Below, piece by piece: positions 1 to 4,811 of a DNA stretch of 5,254 nt. Origin of the DNA: Candidatus Fraserbacteria bacterium RBG_16_55_9 (GTDB taxonomy: Bacteria > Bipolaricaulota > Bipolaricaulia > RBG-16-55-9); contig MFGX01000002.1 in NCBI GenBank assembly GCA_001778455.1, forward strand, positions 3,714 through 8,967, written 5' to 3'. How positions within the stretch are numbered: position 1 is the first letter of the stretch; every line of letters begins with the position of its first letter. Below the pieces are notes generated by a model. The model ran no database searches. It was given only the letters and a program-made list of their open reading frames with translations, and was not told where the DNA came from. The position numbers and the translations under genes were made by a program.

Positions 1-1
1 A

Positions 2-562
2 GACCTCACTCGTGCCCTACTTAAGAAAGCAAAAGGGTTCCAGCTTGAGCGAGGACTGAGGAATGTGAGTTTTCTTGAGGGAGATGTGGAGTACCTTCCG
101 TTCGCGGAGGGCACGTTTGACCTCGTCACATGCCACAAAGCATTTCATCATTTCCAGCGCTCTGAGCGAGTTCTTTCAGAACTCCATCGCGTGCTACGCC
201 AGGGTGGGCGACTTACGTTGGGCGATACGATCTCTTCCGAGGATCCTGCAAAAAACGAATACCATAACCGCCTTGAGCGCTTAAGAGATCCATCCCATGT
301 GCAGATGCATTCGGTCTCCCAGCTTAGAGCGTTCGCAGAGCGATCAGGTTTTTCCGTAGAAGACATTTCGCAGTTCGACGACGAAAGAGATTTCGAGACG
401 TGGATGAAGACGATCACTCCTCCCGCGGATGTAATTGAGAAGATCCGGGGCATGATGATTGCGGGCATTCCGCACGACCCCACAGGTCAAAACGTGCGCC
501 TTGTAGATGGAAAACTCTATTACACACGTCACTCCTTGGTGCTCTCGGCCCTCAAGAAGTGA
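2..562 (+). CDS. Class I SAM-dependent methyltransferase (UbiE/Methyltransf_11-like), 5' end missing
   Basis: The reading frame is open to the left edge, so the true start lies outside. The GTG at 65 is an internal valine, not the start, because homologous motif sequence precedes it. There are 186 visible residues. Numbered from the first visible codon, they show the post-motif-I 'DLTRALL' helix (1-7), 'FLEGDVEYLPF' with the acidic motif II (24-34), 'FDLV...AFHHF' (39-51), 'RVLRQGGRLTLGD' (63-75, motif III) and 'DPSHV' (96-100), a pattern familiar from UbiE-like methyltransferases. The glycine-rich SAM motif I lies off the edge, so roughly 50-70 N-terminal residues are absent. The C-terminus looks complete and ends in TGA. 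The family transfers methyl groups from SAM to small molecules in the cytoplasm, but the substrate cannot be read here. It converges on the DUF302 gene with a 3-nt gap and no terminator hairpin between them. The family call is solid; the substrate is unknown. Confidence 0.9.
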   Translation, partial: DLTRALLKKAKGFQLERGLRNVSFLEGDVEYLPFAEGTFDLVTCHKAFHHFQRSERVLSELHRVLRQGGRLTLGDTISSEDPAKNEYHNRLERLRDPSHVQMHSVSQLRAFAERSGFSVEDISQFDDERDFETWMKTITPPADVIEKIRGMMIAGIPHDPTGQNVRLVDGKLYYTRHSLVLSALKK

Positions 563-565
563 ACC

Positions 566-976
566 CTAGCCTCGAGCCGCTTGGTCGATGATCGACTCCA
601 CTTCCTCATCGATCTGCTTCGCCTGCTCACCGATTTTGGAAGCTGCCTCGAGAAAGATCTGCGGCAGGACAGCGCCTGGACGCATAGCCGCGATTTTCGT
701 CTTGCCCTTGTCTGTGAAGATGAGGACGCTACAAGGCATACACAGGGCAGTCAACCGTTCCGCGCTCATGAAGCGATTCGCGTGGGCAGGGGCACAGATG
801 TCGAGCGACTTCACTTGCTCCGACTGCGGGAAGCCCTTGGCAGCAAGGATTTCTGAGAAATCGTAGTCACCCAAGATCCCCCACTTGGCAGACTCCGCAG
901 CTCTTCTCACGGCGATGACAGCTTCCTGAAAGCTCTTCGTTGTTTCGGCTATGTAAACGAAATCCGTAGATCCCAT
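566..976 (-). CDS. DUF302 domain protein
   Basis: This is a complete 136-residue protein. The ATG at 976 is supported by an AGGAGG Shine-Dalgarno (complement of 982-987) five bases upstream and by a promoter just beyond it. The N-terminal half has the DUF302 pattern: 'TTKSFQEAVIAVRRAAESAKWGILGDYDFSEIL' (12-44) followed by 'KGF' (47-49). Then come 'LDICAPAHANRFM' (58-70), corresponding to the family's usual C-N-P-x-x-A segment, and 'ALCMPCSVLIF' (77-87), corresponding to its L-P-C segment. Residues after about 105 form a charged, probably coiled helical tail. There is no signal peptide or membrane segment, so it is expected in the cytoplasm. DUF302 proteins are small alpha/beta proteins with no settled biochemical role, and I assign none. 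Three cysteines (61, 79, 82) could bind metal or form a disulfide, but this is speculation. The gene is monocistronic by context. Confidence 0.85.
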   Translation of the reverse strand: MGSTDFVYIAETTKSFQEAVIAVRRAAESAKWGILGDYDFSEILAAKGFPQSEQVKSLDICAPAHANRFMSAERLTALCMPCSVLIFTDKGKTKIAAMRPGAVLPQIFLEAASKIGEQAKQIDEEVESIIDQAARG

Positions 977-997
977 CGGTGCCTCCTATTCACGATC

Positions 998-1026
998 ATT
1001 ATGCCTGGGAACAGGCCCAAGGGCAA
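998..1026 (-). promoter_or_regulatory. Sigma70-like promoter for the DUF302 gene
   Basis: Read on the minus strand, a TTGCCC -35 (complement of 1021-1026) is separated by exactly 17 bases from a CATAAT -10 (complement of 998-1003). The expected transcription start is near 991, giving a leader of about 15 bases that carries the AGGAGG ribosome-binding site. A short inverted repeat (GCCTG/CAGGC, 1003-1007 and 1012-1016) lies in the spacer and could be an operator or chance. No regulator can be named. Confidence 0.6.
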
Positions 1027-1038
1027 CAGTCTTTGGCC

Positions 1039-1067
1039 TTGAAACGTATCGGGGGGCTTGTTAGAGT
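1039..1067 (+). promoter_or_regulatory. Sigma70-like promoter for tRNA-Leu
   Basis: TTGAAA (1039-1044) and TAGAGT (1062-1067) are separated by 17 bases. A TGT just before the -10 matches the extended -10 pattern TGN. The expected start is near 1074, about three bases before the mature tRNA 5' end. The -35 box lies only 12 bases from the -35 box of the divergent DUF302 promoter, so the two polymerases would bind side by side. Confidence 0.6.
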
Positions 1068-1076
1068 GATCGTCAG

Positions 1077-1162
1077 GCCGGGGTGGCGAAACCGGTACAC
1101 GCGGCAGACTTAAAATCTGCTGGGCTTCATGGCCCTTGCGGGTTCGAGTCCCGCCCCCGGCA
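1077..1162 (+). tRNA. tRNA-Leu, anticodon UAA
   Basis: This 86-nt type II tRNA folds completely. The acceptor stem GCCGGGG pairs with CCCCGGC (1077-1083 with 1155-1161), with discriminator A1162. The D-stem GCG/CGC (1086-1088 with 1100-1102) has GG at 1094-1095. The anticodon stem GCAGA/TCTGC (1104-1108 with 1116-1120) holds loop CTTAAAA with anticodon TAA at 1111-1113. A long variable arm (1121-1137) has a GGGC/GCCC stem, as expected for leucine. The T-arm is GCGGG, TTCGAGT, CCCGC (1138-1154). The 3' CCA is not encoded: the bases after the discriminator are CCC, so it would be added enzymatically. It decodes UUA and, by wobble, UUG. Confidence 0.96.
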
Positions 1163-1169
1163 CCCGACC

Positions 1170-1184
1170 GACACACCTTGTGTC
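1170..1184 (+). terminator. Possible weak terminator or processing hairpin after tRNA-Leu
   Basis: GACACA (1170-1175) and TGTGTC (1179-1184) form a six-base-pair stem with a three-base loop, eight bases after the tRNA end, followed by CTGTTT. The stem is short, not GC-rich, and the T-run is poor, so termination would be partial at best. It could instead be a boundary for 3' trimming of the tRNA precursor. Confidence 0.25.
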
Positions 1185-1206
1185 CTGTTTCCCCTCCAGG
1201 GAGCCA

Positions 1207-1229
1207 TTCGAGTAAGATGCTCACTCGAA
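1207..1229 (+). repeat. Inverted repeat abutting the acyltransferase start codon
   Basis: TTCGAGT (1207-1213) and ACTCGAA (1223-1229) are perfect seven-base complements around a nine-base loop. The repeat ends at the base immediately before the ATG at 1230 and occupies the place where a Shine-Dalgarno would normally sit. It could be a translational control hairpin, an operator for a dimeric protein, or chance. TAAGAT at 1213-1218 resembles a -10 box but has no matching -35. Confidence 0.4.
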
Positions 1230-2297
1230 ATGGCGAATCATCCATCACGTGGCTCAGAGAGAACGCGCAATCTCTTTCGTTGGCGTTGGTTTGACTCTCT
1301 CTCTCTCTATCTGCCCTTTGGCTTCCTGGCTCTCCTCAATCGCCACTGGAATCTCTATCACCAGGGTCTAAGGCGGCCTGCTTGGAAGGGCATCGAGTCT
1401 ATCCTGTTCTTTGTGCCCTTCGGATTCTACGTAGCTATGATCCTGCGCTGGCTGCGCGAGCGGTTCTATCACCCATCAGAAGTCAGCAACCAGACGACAG
1501 ACTGTCCCCACTGCGGACAGCCCTGTATTGACGATCTTGTGCTGCACAAAAATTATCCCTACTGGTTTTCCGAAGAGCTGCTTGCGGTCATGAGCGAAAG
1601 ATACTTTCGTGCGAGCGTACACGGTCTGGAGAAGATTCCGGAAGACGGCCCCGTGGTGATTCTGATGAATCACGCGGGGATGGCGTTCCCTTGGGATTTT
1701 CTTGTCTTTGGCAGCTTTCTGATCCGAGAGCGTGGGGAAGGGTTTTGGTTGCGCGGTCCGGGTGAGAAAGCCTTTGTGCAGAATCAGATTCTCAATTACA
1801 TCTTGCCTGAGAGATGGCTGGAAACTCTCGGGGGAGTCCAAGCTACATACAAAGACTTTGAGAAGATTTTTAGACACGAACAGATCATTTTATATGCTCC
1901 CGAAGGAGTCAAGGGCATGGCCAAGGGTTGGAGCCGACGGTATCAACTCCAGCGTTTTCACACCAGTTTCGTGAAGCTCGCGGCGAAATATAAAGCGAAG
2001 CTCGTCCCAGCCGTCTGCATTGGCAGCGAAAGAATGCACCCGTATGCCGTTCCTTTCCCCCTGCTCGCAAAGCTCTTGCGCTTTCCCTTCTTTGCCCTCT
2101 CGCCGTTCGTTCCCTTCTTGATCCCGTTTCCGTCCATGCTCATCTGGGCCTTGCCTACGAAACTAGAGTATTACGTCTTCGACCCGGTGGAGTTGCCTTA
2201 CATAGAGCATGAGAGCTATTCGGATCAAGAGTGGCAGGCCCTCGCGGATCGCTTTCAAGCAGATTTGCAGCAGAAAGTCGATCAGCTTCTTCGCTAG
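1230..2297 (+). CDS. PlsC-like 1-acyl-sn-glycerol-3-phosphate acyltransferase family protein (LPLAT/MGAT-like)
   Basis: This protein has 355 residues from the ATG at 1230. The frame stays open upstream, but that part lies inside tRNA-Leu; 1230 is the first in-frame ATG or GTG after the tRNA, and the next ATG is residue 70. The acyltransferase core begins near residue 125. 'NHAGMAFPWD' (147-156) carries the catalytic His148 and Asp156, a slightly longer spacing than the classic HX4D. 'YAPEGVKGMAKGWSRRYQLQRF' (222-243) is the acceptor-binding PEG motif typical of LPLAT/MGAT-like bacterial enzymes. 'KLVPAVCIGSE' follows. Two hydrophobic segments (about 24-36 and 55-75) and a third near the C-terminus suggest an inner-membrane anchor. 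The family transfers acyl groups from acyl-CoA or acyl-ACP to glycerolipids; the exact acceptor is unknown. A CPHCGQPC cluster (92-99) between anchor and core is unusual. The gene has no clear promoter or Shine-Dalgarno and may depend on tRNA-Leu read-through. It converges on the surface-protein gene with a 13-nt gap. Confidence 0.85.
   Translation: MANHPSRGSERTRNLFRWRWFDSLSLYLPFGFLALLNRHWNLYHQGLRRPAWKGIESILFFVPFGFYVAMILRWLRERFYHPSEVSNQTTDCPHCGQPCIDDLVLHKNYPYWFSEELLAVMSERYFRASVHGLEKIPEDGPVVILMNHAGMAFPWDFLVFGSFLIRERGEGFWLRGPGEKAFVQNQILNYILPERWLETLGGVQATYKDFEKIFRHEQIILYAPEGVKGMAKGWSRRYQLQRFHTSFVKLAAKYKAKLVPAVCIGSERMHPYAVPFPLLAKLLRFPFFALSPFVPFLIPFPSMLIWALPTKLEYYVFDPVELPYIEHESYSDQEWQALADRFQADLQQKVDQLLR
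1295..1308 (+). repeat. (CT)7 dinucleotide repeat inside the acyltransferase gene
   Basis: Seven uninterrupted CT units lie early in the coding region and encode the alternating Ser-Leu stretch at residues 23-26. A gain or loss of one unit would shift the frame near the N-terminus, which is the arrangement seen at phase-variable loci. Seven units is short for high-frequency slippage, so this may be ordinary codon use for a hydrophobic segment. Confidence 0.6.
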
Positions 2298-2310
2298 AGA
2301 GGCTCCCGAA

Positions 2311-4455
2311 TCAGCGAAGCACAGCCATCTTGCGTATGGTGCTGTGCCAGATCTCTCCGGCGACCCCTCGGACGATCACCACATAGAGATAGACTCCATT
2401 GGCAAGCCTTCGACCGCTTTGATCCAGAGTTGCCCACGCAAGCTTCGATCCGGCGGCTACGGCCTCAAAACGCTTCTTCCCCATAAGATCAAAACCAATC
2501 ACCTGCACAGACGCGATGCCCTGTCCGTCTAGGCGAAGTCTCCACATGGTCCCATCGGCCAGGGGGTATACGCGAATGGATTGGACCGTCAGCGGACTCT
2601 CGGGGAGTGGGACGCTGGGCGGGCGTGCTAGGGAAGCGGTGGAGGCGGGGGTTCCAAACGTGATGGCCAACTCGGCAATCTCTGCCACGTCAGCCGAAGT
2701 CAATTCATTGCAGGTGGGTATCGTACCTGCTTCCGCTTGCGGTGGGGCCACGTCCGCAATGCGCTTCTGCTCATCGCTCAGCCCAGTGATTTCTTCAGGA
2801 CAGGATACGATTGCGTTGGCCAATAGCAACATATCACTCACGGTAGGTATGCCATCGAGCATGTCTACATCCCCTGGGGTTAGGAGCGTAACGCTTCCGG
2901 AGACCACGAGCACATCGTTCGTGACGTCGTCGCCGGTGGAGTCTTCCACGAGGTCCGTTTGGAAGAGGAGAATACTACGCTGGCCCGGATGACCTTGGCC
3001 GGAGAGCTTGATGAAGGCTACGGGCGAAGGCTCGGGAATACCCACTTCTGCGGAGTCCGATTGGGCCGGATCGATGAACAACGTGAAGGTAAAGCGCCCG
3101 GCACGGTTGTCCGCCAGGAAATCATCCACTTGATAAGGTTCCACTGGCTCAATCGCTTCCACATGAATGACATTGGGGTCAAATTGGACGGAATTCGTCT
3201 GAACTGCGATCCGTCCCAGTCCCGGCTGTGGGAAGCCTACGACCTCGATGGGCACGAGGTTATTCATACCGGTAATCTGCATGTCCGGAATCCTCAAGAC
3301 TCCGCTACCGAGCATGATGATATGGCTCATCTGCAGAGAAGGCGCGACGCTGACATCGATGGCAGTGAATGTGGGCTCCTCCACTTTAAATGTGATCCGT
3401 AAGTGCACATTCCGACCCTTCATGGCTGTGGCGGCGGTGCTCGCTCGGATTTCGAAGCTTGCGCATTCTTCATCTTGAATGGCAAAACCTGGATCTACAT
3501 CCAGAGGAATTCCTGAACCTCCGCGATTGAACGAAGAACCCCAGCCCAGATCGGAAGAATTGACCTCACCCCACTGTTCGGGAGTCCCGTTGATCTTGTA
3601 GAGCGTGAAGGCTTCGAAATCGTCGATGACAGCGCTCCCCAGCGGACCCTGAACCAGCCTCAGTTCCGTAAGGCGCAGCTCATTCGTGTTGGCGTCCGCG
3701 TCACAGATCTGGAAGCGCGCTACTACGCCCGGATCGCCACCGATTCGGATGGGCTCCGGCGAGAAACTCAGCGCTTGGAAGCCGTTGACTCCACCGTTCC
3801 AGGCGTAATCTTTGACGCTCTCCGTGAGTGAATTCGTGAAGGTGGTTGGGACTTGAGGGCTGCCAATCTCCTCATCGAACTGAATGGTCACACGGAGCAA
3901 GATCGTGTGGTTCTGAGAGTGATCAACCAAGGTGCTGGTGTCAGCAATGCGCACGGCGACCGCAAAGATCTTACTTTCGGGATTATCGGGATCGAAATCC
4001 GGAATTGTCTCACTTACGGGGAAGAAGGCCTCCCAGAGGATGTTGCTCCCGGCGGGAGCTCCCAGCGGGCAGCCTGCAGGAGGAACGCTGCCGATCCCAT
4101 CATCGTCTTTGGGTCCGGCGACGATGTTCCCATCTTGGTCTAGCACGGCGATCTCGATGATGTCGGAGCTTGTAGCTGTTCCTAGGTTCTGGACCAGAAA
4201 ACAGGTGACCTCAGGGTCATCACCGTCGTTCGCAAGGGGATCTACGTCTTCGATTTCAAAGGGGAAGACCACAGTTCCATCGCCCAAGTCATTGGGCAGG
4301 GCCATAACGGTACCGGCTCCAGGCTCCAAGTTCTGGCTCACGGAGGGGACTTCCATCATCTGTACTTGTCCGTAACCTACGAAAGAGCAGAAGACAAGCG
4401 CGAAAAGAGACAAGAGTGCCGTCAGTGGGCGCACCCGCGTATTCCTGAATTTCAT
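2311..4455 (-). CDS. Secreted multidomain surface protein: cohesin-like, dockerin-like and FlgD-Ig/T9SS-like C-terminal domains
   Basis: This protein has 714 residues from the ATG at 4455. That start has an AGGAG ten bases upstream and places a signal peptide at the N-terminus: basic 'MKFRNTRVRP', a hydrophobic core at 11-26, and probable cleavage after Gly29. An in-frame ATG at 4485 would add ten residues before the signal and lacks a ribosome-binding site. Residues 30-200 and about 216-361 look like two divergent beta-rich domains, each with two cysteines (85/129 and 251/331) and similar closing strands ('ILLRVTIQFDEE', 'VHLRITFKVEEP'). Residues about 393-525 resemble a cohesin ('VPIEVVGF', 'VQFDPNVIHVEAI', a final 'VSGSVTLL'). 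Residues 528-600 resemble a degenerate dockerin pair ('GDVDMLDGIPTVSDMLLLANAI', then 'ADVAPP...LTSADVAEIAELAI'). A Pro/Ser linker follows, then a FlgD-Ig/type IX-sorting-like domain (623-714: 'VIGFDLMGKK', 'DQSGRRLANGVYLYVV', 'RKMAVLR'). It is probably exported and cell-surface or cell-associated; the ligand is unknown. No enzyme motif is visible. It is a single gene, divergent from tRNA-fMet. Confidence 0.8.
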   Translation of the reverse strand: MKFRNTRVRPLTALLSLFALVFCSFVGYGQVQMMEVPSVSQNLEPGAGTVMALPNDLGDGTVVFPFEIEDVDPLANDGDDPEVTCFLVQNLGTATSSDIIEIAVLDQDGNIVAGPKDDDGIGSVPPAGCPLGAPAGSNILWEAFFPVSETIPDFDPDNPESKIFAVAVRIADTSTLVDHSQNHTILLRVTIQFDEEIGSPQVPTTFTNSLTESVKDYAWNGGVNGFQALSFSPEPIRIGGDPGVVARFQICDADANTNELRLTELRLVQGPLGSAVIDDFEAFTLYKINGTPEQWGEVNSSDLGWGSSFNRGGSGIPLDVDPGFAIQDEECASFEIRASTAATAMKGRNVHLRITFKVEEPTFTAIDVSVAPSLQMSHIIMLGSGVLRIPDMQITGMNNLVPIEVVGFPQPGLGRIAVQTNSVQFDPNVIHVEAIEPVEPYQVDDFLADNRAGRFTFTLFIDPAQSDSAEVGIPEPSPVAFIKLSGQGHPGQRSILLFQTDLVEDSTGDDVTNDVLVVSGSVTLLTPGDVDMLDGIPTVSDMLLLANAIVSCPEEITGLSDEQKRIADVAPPQAEAGTIPTCNELTSADVAEIAELAITFGTPASTASLARPPSVPLPESPLTVQSIRVYPLADGTMWRLRLDGQGIASVQVIGFDLMGKKRFEAVAAGSKLAWATLDQSGRRLANGVYLYVVIVRGVAGEIWHSTIRKMAVLR

Positions 4456-4465
4456 ATTCGAATAA

Positions 4466-4470
4466 CTCCT
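4466..4470 (-). promoter_or_regulatory. Ribosome-binding site deciding the start of the surface-protein gene
   Basis: On the minus strand AGGAG (complement of 4466-4470) lies ten bases upstream of the ATG at 4455 and inside the alternative reading from the ATG at 4485. The upstream ATG has no purine-rich motif before it. This, together with the signal peptide beginning directly at MKF, supports the shorter protein. No convincing promoter for this gene was found between 4486 and 4620. Confidence 0.7.
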
Positions 4471-4600
4471 GTTGGTGAGCTCCATAGATTGATTTTCGTT
4501 GTACGGAAGAACTCACCAAAGGGGAATAGCGCCCAACACCGCTCGGTGGAACGGCGATCACCTAAGCGAGGGAAATTTCAGAAGGATGAGGTCTCTTCGG

Positions 4601-4629
4601 TTGCGGACGCGTTAAGCCGATGCTATAAT
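4601..4629 (+). promoter_or_regulatory. Strong sigma70-like promoter for tRNA-fMet
   Basis: TTGCGG (4601-4606) and a perfect TATAAT (4624-4629) are separated by 17 bases. TGC directly before the -10 gives an extended -10 element. The expected start is near 4636, about seven bases before the mature tRNA. A GC-rich discriminator typical of stringently controlled stable-RNA promoters is not seen: the bases after the -10 are GGTTTTCTAAACG. Confidence 0.8.
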
Positions 4630-4642
4630 GGTTTTCTAAACG

Positions 4643-4718
4643 TGCGGGGTGGAGCAACAGGAAGCTCGTCGGGCTCATAACCCGGAGGTTGCCGGTTCGA
4701 ATCCGGCCCCCGCAACCA
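4643..4718 (+). tRNA. Initiator tRNA-Met (fMet), anticodon CAU, CCA encoded
   Basis: This 76-nt tRNA has the hallmarks of an initiator. The anticodon stem carries three GC pairs next to the loop (GGG 4671-4673 with CCC). The loop is CTCATAA with anticodon CAT at 4676-4678. The D-stem GAGC/GCTC provides the A11:U24 pair seen in bacterial initiators. The T-arm is GCCGG, TTCGAAT, CCGGC. The acceptor pairs GCGGGG (4644-4649) with CCCCGC (4708-4713), followed by A72 (4714), discriminator A73 and genomic CCA (4716-4718). Position 1 is T, so 1:72 can form a weak U:A pair instead of the usual C:A mismatch. The D-loop is one base shorter than in E. coli, and the anticodon stem has a U27:G43 wobble. 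It starts translation after formylation of Met-tRNA. Confidence 0.96.
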
Positions 4719-4730
4719 ACTTATAAAGAG

Positions 4731-4760
4731 AGAGGACCGGGATTGCACCCCCGGTCCTCT
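4731..4760. terminator. Hairpin terminator shared by tRNA-fMet and the convergent beta-helix gene
   Basis: AGAGGACCGGG (4731-4741) pairs perfectly with CCCGGTCCTCT (4750-4760), an 11-bp GC-rich stem with an eight-base loop, 12 bases after the tRNA CCA. On the plus strand it is followed by TCTCGTATGTCTC, a weak T-rich stretch. On the minus strand it lies about 50 bases after the beta-helix stop codon and is followed by CTCTTTATAA. It can plausibly end both transcripts, although neither T-tract is ideal. Confidence 0.75.
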
Positions 4761-4811
4761 TCTCGTATGTCTCGTAAAGCTCTATGTCAGATCTCGCTTG
4801 TTTCCACCTGC

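Noticed and set aside
65..67. GTG as the start of the methyltransferase.
   Set aside because: Typical methyltransferase sequence (DLTRALL...) lies in the same frame upstream and runs off the left edge.
1083..1229. Acyltransferase frame remains open back into tRNA-Leu, giving a 404-residue reading.
   Set aside because: The first 49 residues would be encoded by the tRNA and its flank, have no family resemblance and no start signal. The ATG at 1230 is used instead.
1077..1230. tRNA-Leu as the integration site of a mobile element.
   Set aside because: No integrase, no direct repeat of the tRNA 3' end and no phage-like genes were seen in the window.
2516..4375. Several plus-strand open frames opposite the surface-protein gene (for example 2516-2992, 2959-3402, 3932-4375).
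   Set aside because: They are shadows of the minus-strand gene: low-complexity Ser/Arg-rich translations with no recognisable domain.
4456..4485. ATG at 4485 as the start of the surface protein.
   Set aside because: No ribosome-binding site lies before it, and AGGAG sits at the right distance before the ATG at 4455, directly ahead of the signal peptide.
4289..4561. 90-residue minus-strand frame overlapping the start of the surface-protein gene.
   Set aside because: It overlaps the real gene in another frame, has no ribosome-binding site and shows no domain.
4486..4600. Promoter for the surface-protein gene on the minus strand (weak candidates TACAAC and TATTCC).
   Set aside because: Neither has a reasonable -35 at 16-18 bases, so I do not call one. 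The region holds only a short CACCG/CGGTG inverted repeat (4537-4548).
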